From the NCBI RefSeq assembly GCF_000815225.1, contig NZ_CP010427.1, positions 1,594,483 through 1,658,482 of the forward strand: 64,000 bases of DNA. Direction: 5' to 3'. This DNA comes from Allofrancisella guangzhouensis. GTDB lineage: Bacteria; Pseudomonadota; Gammaproteobacteria; Francisellales; Francisellaceae. The notes below the pieces were generated by a model. The model did not search any database, was not told where the DNA came from, and worked only from the letters and a program-made list of their open reading frames with translations. Shown here one piece after another: positions 54,012 through 62,632 of the stretch. Both the position numbers and the translations under genes were made by a program. How positions within the stretch are numbered: position 1 is the first letter of the stretch; every line of letters begins with the position of its first letter.

Positions 54012-54926
54012 TTATTTTACAAACATCTCAAATAGTGTTTTCTTAAACTCTTCTGTTATCTCAAAAATATACGTGTGTGCTTTTAGCCCAGAACGAGAAC
54101 CTTTAATCTTAAGAAATTCACCCTCTTTAGATACTTCTTTTACACTTATAATCTCTAGATTTGAGCTACCTAAGGTTTGTGTTTTTCTTTTCCAATTTTC
54201 TCTATAACGCGTTATAGCAGCTCTAAATGAACCTAAAATTTTGTTATCTAGAGCTTTTCTAATAAACTCTTTTGCACCTTCTGGTATCTCTTCAGCAAAC
54301 TTTTTTAGCTCATATAGAGTACGTACATCTTCTATAATACCTTTTTCGGCTAAATCACGAATAGCTTGACCTGCATCAGATATTTTCAAACGCATAGAAA
54401 TCCAACTAGCATCTCGTCCAAGTATTTTTGCTATATCAGTTTTTTTTATTTTTTTAACTTCAATCAATTGCCTTAATGCATCAGCTTCCTCAAATGGTGA
54501 AACATTTTCTCGCTGATCGTTCTCTAAAAGTTGTAATAACAGTATACTCACATCAGAATCTTCTTCTCTAACGATACATGGTATCGTACTATATCCTGCT
54601 TGTATGTTTGCTAAATACCTTCTTTCACCAGCAATTATATAATGGATGCCATCAGATTTTTTAGGTGTAACTATAATTGGCTGAATTACACCATTTTCTC
54701 TAATACTATTTGCCAAAGATTCTATATTTTTAAAGGTTTTTCTTGGCTGGTTTTTATCTGGCTTTATGACACTAAGAGGTAGCTCAAAGAGCTTACCCAC
54801 CTTACTTGCTTGCTCACTTAATTCTTGTAGTTGCATAGCTCTTAGAATATCTTTTTTCTCTTGACTGACTGCATCATGAATTTCTTGGTTAATTTTACGA
54901 TTAACTAGAGATATTTTTTTAGCCAT
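54012..54926 (-). CDS. parB: ParB/Spo0J-family partition protein
   Basis: A 304-residue ParB. The CTP/nuclease-fold domain has the PLSVIKPDKNQPRKTF and ENGVIQPIIVTPKK blocks, the GERRYLAN C-motif near residue 101, and ENDQRENVSPFEEADAL near 140; the KorB-type HTH follows with TDIAKILGRDASWISMRLKI. It slides on DNA from parS and works with ParA in segregation. Two bases separate it from parA. No perfect parS was seen in the window. Confidence 0.92.
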   Translation of the reverse strand: MAKKISLVNRKINQEIHDAVSQEKKDILRAMQLQELSEQASKVGKLFELPLSVIKPDKNQPRKTFKNIESLANSIRENGVIQPIIVTPKKSDGIHYIIAGERRYLANIQAGYSTIPCIVREEDSDVSILLLQLLENDQRENVSPFEEADALRQLIEVKKIKKTDIAKILGRDASWISMRLKISDAGQAIRDLAEKGIIEDVRTLYELKKFAEEIPEGAKEFIRKALDNKILGSFRAAITRYRENWKRKTQTLGSSNLEIISVKEVSKEGEFLKIKGSRSGLKAHTYIFEITEEFKKTLFEMFVK

Positions 54927-54928
54927 TA

Positions 54929-55558
54929 CTAACTTTCTCCAAAAAAAGCTACCACTTCTCTAGCAAGCTTTTTAACTTGAAGATGAACTTTACTACCATT
55001 TACATAGTCTCCTATATACACACCTTCAGATTCAGCTTCGACAAACTTAACACTCTGAGAAACAGAAACTTCAAAAAAATGTCCATCTTCTTCAAAAAAT
55101 TCTATCAAACTTTTTGACATATTCGATTGCATTTGCACTCTATTTGCAAAAAACTTATATGGCTTATTTGCTGTCAAAGCTAAATCCTTAGCCTCTATTA
55201 GCCCGGACAAGTCCATACCGCTAGGTGAACATGGGATCACAACCAAATCTGACAACAAAGCTGACTTTAACGCAGCAGTTTGGAAATTTGGAGGAGTATC
55301 AATAACTACAAAATCTAATGAAGATTTTAATTCTAAAACTTTCTCACGGACATTTTTCTCATCTAAATTATAAACAAAATCAAGATTTTGGTTGTTTTTT
55401 GTCATCCACATATATGCATCTGGTTTATCTTTATCCATATCTACTATGGCAACTCTAAAACCCAACTCCTTTAGGCCACACGCTATATTGATTGCGGTAG
55501 TGGTCTTCCCAGAACCTCCTTTCTGTTGGAGCAATGAAATTACTTTAGCTGCTTTCAT
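54929..55558 (-). CDS. parA: ParA-family ATPase
   Basis: About 209 residues from the ATG at 55558 (MKAAKVISLLQQKGG), preferred over an upstream start at 55603 that adds 15 hydrophobic residues. The deviant Walker A QKGGSGKTTTAIN, IDTPPNFQTAAL near residue 92 and PCSPSGMDLSGL near 113 are hallmarks of ParA/Soj/MinD ATPases. It forms ATP-dependent dimers on nucleoid DNA and is stimulated by ParB. First gene of a four-gene operon. Confidence 0.9.
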   Translation of the reverse strand: MKAAKVISLLQQKGGSGKTTTAINIACGLKELGFRVAIVDMDKDKPDAYMWMTKNNQNLDFVYNLDEKNVREKVLELKSSLDFVVIDTPPNFQTAALKSALLSDLVVIPCSPSGMDLSGLIEAKDLALTANKPYKFFANRVQMQSNMSKSLIEFFEEDGHFFEVSVSQSVKFVEAESEGVYIGDYVNGSKVHLQVKKLAREVVAFFGES

Positions 55559-55759
55559 TAAAATTAAAACCTTAAACGTATAGCTTATTTTACCAATAAA
55601 CACAAATATTTACAGAATTATAGTCTATATTTACTTAGTATAAAACCAACTTTTATTATATTAACTATTGATAAGCATCTAGTTTTCTTATATTTTATAG
55701 TGAAACTACAAAGCATAAAAATAAATCTTTTTTATAGGAAAATTAAAAAAAGGTAAAAA

Positions 55760-58063
55760 ATGGCAAAAAATTTAGTGATCGTAGAATCACCGGCAAAAAC
55801 GAAAACTATCAAAAAGTACTTAGGAAAAGATTTTGATATCTTAGCCTCATTTGGACATGTTAGAGAAATCCCCTCTAAAGATACTTCTATCGATATAAAT
55901 GATAACTTTAAGATTAAATATGTTATCAATGATAAAAGTAAAAAACATATTGAAGCTATAAAAAAATCTGCTCAAGAAGCTGAAAATATATATCTTGCTA
56001 CCGATCCAGATAGAGAGGGCGAAGCAATATCATGGCACGTTCAAGAAATTCTTAAAAATGCTAAGCTTCTAAAAGATAAAAAAGTCTATAGAATAAGCTT
56101 TAATGAAATTACTAAAACAGCTGTATCCAATGCTATAGCTCACCCTAAAGAAATTTCTATGGATCTTGTGAATGCCCAAAAAGCTCGTCAAGCCTTAGAT
56201 TTCCTAGTAGGTTTTAACCTATCACCTTTACTATGGCGTAAGATTACAAGTGGACTATCTGCTGGAAGAGTGCAAAGCCCAGCTTTACGAATGATAGTAG
56301 AACGTGAAATTGAACGCGAAAATTTTATTAAAAGAGACTATTGGAGTTTAACTGCAGCTACTTTTAAACAAAAGCAAATACTAGCAAACTTAATAGAGTT
56401 TAATGAAAATAAAATAGAGCAATTTAGTTTTGCTGATGAAAAATCAGCATTGGCGGCTAAAAAAACAATCCTTAAAGACGCTAATGGATATCTTATAGTT
56501 AATGAAATAATAGAAAAAACACTAAAAAGAAACCCTTACCCTCCTTTTATAACCTCAACTTTACAACAAGAGGCAGCTAAAAAATTAGGCTTTACAGCTA
56601 AAAAAACCATGTCTGTTGCACAAAAACTCTATGAAGGTATAGACCTAGGTGACGGTGAATCAGTTGGTCTTATTTCATACATGAGAACTGACTCTACAAA
56701 TCTATCTAACGATGCTTTAAATGACATAAGAAATTTTATTGAGTCAAAATATCAAAAACATATGCTACCAAGCAAACCTCGTGTGTTTAGCAAAAAATCC
56801 CAAAATGCTCAAGAAGCACATGAAGCTATAAGAGTAACAGCAGCAAGTAGAACTCCAGAATCCATTAAAGAATATCTAACCCAAGACGAGTTTAAGTTAT
56901 ATAGTCTAATTTATAATAGAACAATAGCTTGCCAAATGAAGCATGCTACTTTAAACAGCACTTCTGTTGATTTGATTACAGAAAATAATAAACACAAATT
57001 TAGAACTACTGGTACAGTTATAGTTGATGCCGGTTTTTTAAGCTTATATAACGTTGAAAAAGATGAGGATGACCAAGATGATGATCCTGAAAACCAACAA
57101 ACTTTACCAAAATTTGAAAAAGGTGAAAAGGTTAAACTTAACGATATTATAAGTAAAGCCCACTCGACAGAGCCTCCCCCAAGATTTACAGAAGCCTCTT
57201 TAGTCAAAGCTCTTGAGAAATATGGTATTGGGCGACCTTCTACTTATGCTAGCATCATATCTACACTTCAGCAAAGAGATTATGTCGAGATTGAGAAAAA
57301 AAGATTTATCCCAACAGATAAAGGCAGAGTTGTAAATAAATTCTTAACAGAGTACTTTAAAAAATACGTAGAATACTCATATACAGCCGGCCTTGAAAAA
57401 GAACTTGATGAAATCGCTAATCATAAAAATGATTACCTGAGTGTTTTAAATAATTTCTGGCAACCTTTTATAGAGAGAATAAATAAAATATCTGAAGAAG
57501 TATCTCGTAAAGATGTAGTTCAAGAAGAAATTGATGAAGACTGCCCAGAGTGCGGTAGTAAACTATCATTACGTTTAGGTAGAAATGGTCGTTTTATTGG
57601 TTGTACAAACTATCCTAAATGTACCTATACAAGACAAATAGTTGGTGCAGGTGAAGAACCGAAAGAAAAAGAAGAGCCTACTGTCATTGAAGATAGAAAA
57701 TGTCCTACGTGTGACTCTGAGTTACATATAAAACAAGGTCGATATGGCAAGTTTATTGGTTGCTCTAACTATCCGACGTGTAAACATATGGAACCACTTG
57801 AAAAACCTAAAGATACCGGTGTAGTTTGCCCCAAATGTAATCAAAATCATATAGTCGAGAAGAAATCTCGTAAAGGGAAAGTGTTTTATGCTTGTTCAGG
57901 GTTTCCAAAGTGTAAAAACGCATATTGGTACCCTCCGATTAAAGAGCCTTGCCCTAAGTGCAATTCACCTATACTTTTGCATAAAATCACAAAGAAAGAT
58001 GGTGAACAAAAAGCATGCCCAAACACAGAATGTGATTATGCTGTATCTCTAGGTGACGAATAA
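55760..58063 (+). CDS. topA: DNA topoisomerase I
   Basis: A 767-residue type IA enzyme. The TOPRIM domain starts VIVESPAKTKTIKKYLG and has YLATDPDREGEAISWH near residue 78; the active-site tyrosine lies in SYMRTDSTNLS near 311. The C-terminus carries four zinc ribbons (CPECGS, CPTCDS, CPKCNQ, CPKCNS). It relaxes negative supercoils. It stands alone with an AAAAAAGG ribosome site, divergent from parA. Confidence 0.98.
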   Translation: MAKNLVIVESPAKTKTIKKYLGKDFDILASFGHVREIPSKDTSIDINDNFKIKYVINDKSKKHIEAIKKSAQEAENIYLATDPDREGEAISWHVQEILKNAKLLKDKKVYRISFNEITKTAVSNAIAHPKEISMDLVNAQKARQALDFLVGFNLSPLLWRKITSGLSAGRVQSPALRMIVEREIERENFIKRDYWSLTAATFKQKQILANLIEFNENKIEQFSFADEKSALAAKKTILKDANGYLIVNEIIEKTLKRNPYPPFITSTLQQEAAKKLGFTAKKTMSVAQKLYEGIDLGDGESVGLISYMRTDSTNLSNDALNDIRNFIESKYQKHMLPSKPRVFSKKSQNAQEAHEAIRVTAASRTPESIKEYLTQDEFKLYSLIYNRTIACQMKHATLNSTSVDLITENNKHKFRTTGTVIVDAGFLSLYNVEKDEDDQDDDPENQQTLPKFEKGEKVKLNDIISKAHSTEPPPRFTEASLVKALEKYGIGRPSTYASIISTLQQRDYVEIEKKRFIPTDKGRVVNKFLTEYFKKYVEYSYTAGLEKELDEIANHKNDYLSVLNNFWQPFIERINKISEEVSRKDVVQEEIDEDCPECGSKLSLRLGRNGRFIGCTNYPKCTYTRQIVGAGEEPKEKEEPTVIEDRKCPTCDSELHIKQGRYGKFIGCSNYPTCKHMEPLEKPKDTGVVCPKCNQNHIVEKKSRKGKVFYACSGFPKCKNAYWYPPIKEPCPKCNSPILLHKITKKDGEQKACPNTECDYAVSLGDE

Positions 58064-58100
58064 TCTCCACCAAATTATTATTGGAAAATGCAACTTAAAT

Positions 58101-58919
58101 TTAGCTAAATAAATTCCTTTTGATATCCATACTATCAATAAAACTGTTAGACCTAGGATAGCTAAAATCATTACTTTTAGGCCTAATAACTAACGCGGAC
58201 ACCCTTAAACCATCATCTTTTATATATGGGATTCCAACATTGAATTTATGATCAGTTATATGCTCTTCTAAATTTAAATATACAAAATCTACAGTAATGC
58301 TAGTTGAATACTTTTCAGCTATCACTTTTGCTACAAATTTCCAACTTAATATTGCTGCTTTCATTTTTGATTCGAAAGCCTTATATCTATACTCTGTTAA
58401 ATCTATGGGACCGCCAAGAAAAATCATAGAGTCTTTATTTTTCAAATCTAATAGGGAAATCAAATTTTCCAAAAACCTTATCGCCTCAAATTTATTATAG
58501 CTATCAGATGGATGTCTTATAGGATGTCTTATGCCTGCACAACTAAAATTAAACTTATTCGTCATACAGTAACATAATCCTCGTATCATAAATATCTTGT
58601 CAAAATAGCTCGTTTTTTTAATCTGGGAGATAACATTTTGACGGTTATCTACAGGTAAAATGTGGATTTTAACTTTAGCGTTCCAAAAGGAGTTCGTAGA
58701 ATACCCTTTAATTTTAGATATTGGATATCTTATATCTACTCCTCCCATCCAAACTTCTTCTGGAAAAGTATTATTATTGATAACTAAAGATTTCACATGA
58801 CTATCAATAAGGTTATGATTATTATAATCAGCTAGAAATAGAGCTCTCCTTGTTGGTATAGTATTATTAAACTGCTTTTGCCCTCCAAATGATGACGTCT
58901 CCCTCATCAAACCATTCAT
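58101..58919 (-). CDS. hypothetical protein, no family recognised
   Basis: A 272-residue soluble protein without a signal peptide or membrane helix. Distinct segments are EEVWMGGVDIRYPISKIKGYST, CAGIRHPIRHPSDSYNKFEAIRFLENLISLL and DSMIFLGGPIDLTEYRYKAFESKMKAAILSW, followed by a strand-rich end. The paired RHPIRHPSDS is unusual. I can assign no function. It converges on topA and sits upstream of an AT-rich gap. Confidence 0.65.
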   Translation of the reverse strand: MNGLMRETSSFGGQKQFNNTIPTRRALFLADYNNHNLIDSHVKSLVINNNTFPEEVWMGGVDIRYPISKIKGYSTNSFWNAKVKIHILPVDNRQNVISQIKKTSYFDKIFMIRGLCYCMTNKFNFSCAGIRHPIRHPSDSYNKFEAIRFLENLISLLDLKNKDSMIFLGGPIDLTEYRYKAFESKMKAAILSWKFVAKVIAEKYSTSITVDFVYLNLEEHITDHKFNVGIPYIKDDGLRVSALVIRPKSNDFSYPRSNSFIDSMDIKRNLFS

Positions 58920-59065
58920 ATTTTGATATGAAAAAAAACGTCAAAATGAGAGCTATAGTTACTTATCATATCTTCTCTCATTATATTAATTCTGCCTACC
59001 TTCATATAAAACAATGTAAATATATTTTTATTTATTATAATTATAATTATAATTTTAATTTATTG

Positions 59066-60496
59066 CTAAATCCACATCGGTGAAAAAATTAAAGGCAAAA
59101 CCACTATACAGAATAAACTACCAAAAACTGCTAATCTAGTAATTAAAAAAGTTAAACCGGATACTTCTATACTTTGCTGCTGCACATTAGGTTTGAATAT
59201 TGATAAACAAAAACCAAATACAAACACACAACCGAATAAACCTAGAGATGTTTTAAACATAGCATTCAACATACTATCAATCATTCCAGCTGTTAACATC
59301 ATTATAAACATACAATAGTAAGGATTTACACATATCTCTATACGCTCTCTAAATAAATTTTTAATAGCATTAAAAATAACTATAATAGCCACTATAAATG
59401 CTGGTATCCCCCACTGTGACCAAATCTCTAATAGTAAATTATGTGGATAACCAGCAAAATCATATTTAGTGATAGCTATATAGTTCCACTGACCTATTCC
59501 CGTAAAAGGGTGTTCAAGACCTATCTTAAAGGCTTCTATCCAGACTGACATACGTCCACTCGTGTCATATCTAAAAATAGTTGAAACCTCCTGATTTGGG
59601 ACTGCCATAATGTAGTTAATGTATACAAAATTAATAACGATTGCTATAACTATAGTTACAGTAAAAATTTTCAAAATCAACTTAAACATTTTACGATTAT
59701 ATAATGCAAGTAACGGAAGTATAATTATGTATTCAGCGACGACTGTCCTAAAAGCATGATTAATAAGCACAAACCAAACCATAACCAAAGCTACTAAAGA
59801 ACCTAATCTAAATATTGGTCTTAAGTTAACAAACCAAGGCAGTAATAACAAAGGAATAAACCAACTAAAATAGTTATCTAAAAATCGAGGGTTCAAACAA
59901 TTATATGTATATAATAAAACTTTCTGAATGTTACCAGCTATTACTTGACCATAAATAGAAAAATTAGACAAAAGTAAATGTAAAAATAAACTACCACCAA
60001 AAAATATTAGAGACAACAAAACTATTGTGTAAATTTTTTTTATCGCAGCAAAATTTTGACTAGCATAGTGTGCAACGAACATTACGCAAATGAATTGTAA
60101 GAAAGTAACACTAATTCCCTTAAAAGCTATCGAGGGAGAGATAGCAAAAGATGATGAGATTAACCCAAATATGAAAAACAAGCCGATCGAGGTTTGAACC
60201 AATTTACTAAAGCTTTTAAAATAGTTTATTAGCTTAGCTAAAAGTTTCTTATTAAAGATGATTGCTATACTACAAATACATAAAGTATAGTAGAAAATAA
60301 GATACCTCACCTTAAATAAATAAAGGTTTTCTGAAAGAATGTCGTTTAAATAAATTGTCTTTCCACCTGATGAGGTTTTAATCAAATTTAGGGTACTATA
60401 AGGCATAAAAGGCATCAGGAAAACTATAAATAAAGATATACATAAAAAATAGAAAATTATATCTTGGTAGGTTATCTTTTTAAGAAAATTTAGCAT
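59066..60496 (-). CDS. O-antigen ligase-like polytopic protein (WaaL/Wzy_C family)
   Basis: About 476 residues with some ten to twelve membrane helices. A periplasmic loop carries the Wzy_C-type signature GIGQWNYIAITKY...YPHNLLLEIWSQWGIPAF near residue 350, with a His in PHN. The family transfers O-antigen or polymerises glycans on the periplasmic face. The ATG at 60496 is preferred over the GTG at 60550, which would add a short basic leader. No other LPS genes lie alongside. Confidence 0.8.
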   Translation of the reverse strand: MLNFLKKITYQDIIFYFLCISLFIVFLMPFMPYSTLNLIKTSSGGKTIYLNDILSENLYLFKVRYLIFYYTLCICSIAIIFNKKLLAKLINYFKSFSKLVQTSIGLFFIFGLISSSFAISPSIAFKGISVTFLQFICVMFVAHYASQNFAAIKKIYTIVLLSLIFFGGSLFLHLLLSNFSIYGQVIAGNIQKVLLYTYNCLNPRFLDNYFSWFIPLLLLPWFVNLRPIFRLGSLVALVMVWFVLINHAFRTVVAEYIIILPLLALYNRKMFKLILKIFTVTIVIAIVINFVYINYIMAVPNQEVSTIFRYDTSGRMSVWIEAFKIGLEHPFTGIGQWNYIAITKYDFAGYPHNLLLEIWSQWGIPAFIVAIIVIFNAIKNLFRERIEICVNPYYCMFIMMLTAGMIDSMLNAMFKTSLGLFGCVFVFGFCLSIFKPNVQQQSIEVSGLTFLITRLAVFGSLFCIVVLPLIFSPMWI

Positions 60497-60573
60497 TAGG
60501 TAATATTTCTTTATTGCTGGAAGAAACAGTTTAACATAAATAAAAGTCACAAGCTTCTATCTTTAAAAAACTG

Positions 60574-60741
60574 TAATACCAATTCCAACATAAATTGTTG
60601 CATTTATCACAAAGGAGTTTATGACTAATTTAAGTTTTTGATGTGCAGGCAATAGCAGTGGCTATTGGCAAATATTAAAGGATTAAATTAGGTATGAAAT
60701 ACAAAGTTAGAAAGTAATAATATGTGTAGGAATTGGTATTA
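60574..60741. repeat. MITE-like element with 13-bp inverted ends and TA flanks
   Basis: A 168-base block starts with TAATACCAATTCC and ends with GGAATTGGTATTA, perfect inverted repeats that extend imperfectly inward. The outer TA at each end would fit a TA target duplication (Tc1/mariner or IS630-type). Inside, CTAATTTA/TAAATTAG and CAATAGC/GCTATTG form further arms, so the whole block can fold as one long hairpin. It has no coding capacity. Confidence 0.6.
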
Positions 60742-60834
60742 GCCCCTAAATTTAGATTTTGATCTAAAAAAATATTTATAAACTCCAAATTCAAAGTGCA
60801 GAAAATCATTAATATAGAAAAAGAAGTATGAATA

Positions 60835-61302
60835 TCATCCTATTACCACAGAAGCTTTAGCTAATTCCGAATTATCAGATTTATTTATCACTACAGCTTT
60901 CCAAGTACCTGCACATACTTTATCATCACTAAGAACACTTTGACTGTCAACAGTATAGTCTTCTGTTTCTTTAAATTTAGCAATAGGGAAAGATGTACTA
61001 TAACAATCAGTATCTTTTGGTGCAAACCAAGTTAAATATACCGTGCCCTGAGGGGCTCCGTTCCAATTAGTAACCATACGAGCATCTATCTCATGCGTAG
61101 CTGGTTTATACTTAAGCTTTAGTGATGCTGTAGGAGTATCATAAGCCACAGCTTCACCATCTTGGTCTGGATTATCTAAAGTATCATCAGGATTCACTGA
61201 CACAGCATCGTCATGACTATAAAGCTTATCTATAAAAGAATTATAAGTACTGCAACTCACTAAACCAATACCTACCAGACAAAATAACAGGATTTTCTTC
61301 AT
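60835..61302 (-). CDS. lpnB: 17-kDa-type lipoprotein LpnB
   Basis: About 155 residues from the ATG at 61302 (a start at 61317 adds five). The signal peptide KKILLFCLVGIGLVSC has the lipobox LVSC. The mature core, GTVYLTWFAPKDTDCYSTSFPIAKF...CAGTWKAVVINKS, is homologous to LpnA, with two conserved cysteines. A linker rich in Asp (NPDDTLDNPDQDGEA) lies between the lipid anchor and the domain. Predicted outer membrane lipoprotein of the Tul4 family. Confidence 0.85.
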   Translation of the reverse strand: MKKILLFCLVGIGLVSCSTYNSFIDKLYSHDDAVSVNPDDTLDNPDQDGEAVAYDTPTASLKLKYKPATHEIDARMVTNWNGAPQGTVYLTWFAPKDTDCYSTSFPIAKFKETEDYTVDSQSVLSDDKVCAGTWKAVVINKSDNSELAKASVVIG

Positions 61303-61536
61303 TCTTATCATATCCACTAATTTTTTAAAAGTTTAAGTTTCACTTCTTATTTTAGTCTCATATTATATTACAACAGTTACTAGATTAATAGACCTTATAA
61401 TCTTTAAGTCTTTAAAAATTGTCATTAAAGCCAAAAACTAGGTTAATTAATTTAAAAAATTACTAAGAAAATATTTTCCAGAAAGAAACTAACTGATTGC
61501 TAAGATAAATAATGAACTACCAGAATTTATATTAGT

Positions 61537-61974
61537 TTATATAGTTATAGAATCTGTAGCAATTACATTCTTACCGTAAACAACATTTGCTGACCATGTA
61601 CCTTTACAATAGTTTCCACCTTGCTTAGTTTCTACAGACGCCCAAGTTTTATCATTCTTCTCACCATATTTTGTAATAGGGAAACTAGTATCATAACAGC
61701 TAGTACCACTTGGAGCCTTCCATTGTAGCTTAACACTACCTTCTGGATTATTATTATAATTTGTAACTATAATTGCTACAATTTTACCTTGAGAGCTTTG
61801 TTTTAAGCTTACTTTTGCTGTAGGCGCCGCAGCTTTACTGCTTGAACTTACTTCTGTAGCTTTATCTTTATTTTGGCTATTAGTAGCGCCCAAATTATCT
61901 GATTCAAGTGTAGAACAACTTGCTAACGCCATAACTGATAGAGAAAAAACCCCTAACTTAACTACTTTTTTCAT
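61537..61974 (-). CDS. lpnA: 17-kDa major lipoprotein LpnA (Tul4)
   Basis: A 145-residue lipoprotein strongly like Tul4 of F. tularensis. The signal peptide KKVVKLGVFSLSVMALASC ends in the ALASC lipobox; a Ser/Ala/Lys-rich linker leads to the domain with NPEGSVKLQWKAPSGTSCYDTSFPITKYGEKNDKTWAS and YCKGTWSANVVYG. Tul4 is a surface-associated, strongly immunogenic TLR2 ligand. GGAG ribosome site seven bases before the ATG. It lies upstream of lpnB in a tandem pair, with its own 219-base gap between. Confidence 0.95.
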   Translation of the reverse strand: MKKVVKLGVFSLSVMALASCSTLESDNLGATNSQNKDKATEVSSSSKAAAPTAKVSLKQSSQGKIVAIIVTNYNNNPEGSVKLQWKAPSGTSCYDTSFPITKYGEKNDKTWASVETKQGGNYCKGTWSANVVYGKNVIATDSITI

Positions 61975-62060
61975 AATGTTTCTCCTTTGAGTATTACACT
62001 TACAATTTACATGTTACCAATTCAATTGTAACACTTATCTTTTTAAAAAAAAACAATTCT

Positions 62061-62432
62061 TTAAATAATTATACAGCTTACATTGCGGTTTTCATTAACA
62101 AGTAAATTATAAGTTTTACAAGCAGTGTCACTAGCCATAAAATCAATACTCTTACCTGCTTTAGCCAATTCATTTATAATTTCTACAGGAGGTAAAACTT
62201 GTTTATTACCTGTGCCTATAATAATAATTTCTGGGTTAGTTTTTAATATAATTTCTAAATGAGATTTATTGATATCTTTAACTGACACTATTTTTTCCTC
62301 ATACCCTATCATCTCAGTAGAAGATAAAATCAAAGGAAAGTTATACTCTCCTATATTAAGCTTGAAACTCCCATTTACATACTCTTTGAAAAAAATTGGT
62401 GCTGTAATTTTATCTTCTTGTAAGCTCATCAT
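62061..62432 (-). CDS. Mth938-like (DUF498) protein
   Basis: A 123-residue single-domain protein. FKLNIGEYNFPLILSS, PEIIIIGTGNKQVLPP near residue 68 and GKSIDFMASDTACKTYNLLVNENR near 92 match the Mth938/NDUFAF3 family, small alpha/beta proteins of unclear function in bacteria. The second Met is an equally possible start. Divergent from the oligopeptidase gene. Confidence 0.85.
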   Translation of the reverse strand: MMSLQEDKITAPIFFKEYVNGSFKLNIGEYNFPLILSSTEMIGYEEKIVSVKDINKSHLEIILKTNPEIIIIGTGNKQVLPPVEIINELAKAGKSIDFMASDTACKTYNLLVNENRNVSCIII

Positions 62433-62515
62433 AAATAAAACCTTGATATATACTAAGATAGACCCTATATAAAATTATAGCATAGATTAGTAGCCATAGT
62501 TAATCTGGTTTATCC

Positions 62516-62585
62516 CTGCTATTTTATGAGGTATAGGTTTATAAAATTAAAGCACTAGACCAAAACCTGAAATAGCAGTTTTTTT
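62516..62585 (+). terminator. stem-loop followed by seven T, upstream of oligopeptidase A
   Basis: CTGCTATTT (62516-62524) pairs with AAATAGCAG (62570-62578), with an inner AGGTTT/AAACCT stem and a T-run at 62579-62585. It looks like an intrinsic terminator facing the following gene, about 40 bases before its start, so it may be a leader attenuator or the end of an unseen transcript. Confidence 0.45.
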
Positions 62586-62632
62586 ACATAAATCCGCCAG
62601 GGGTGATTAACTGGCAACATTTTGAGGTGATT

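Noticed and set aside
55604..55759. parS site between parA and topA
   Set aside because: Only a loose half-match (GTGAAAC) was noticed, with no palindrome, so it is not called.
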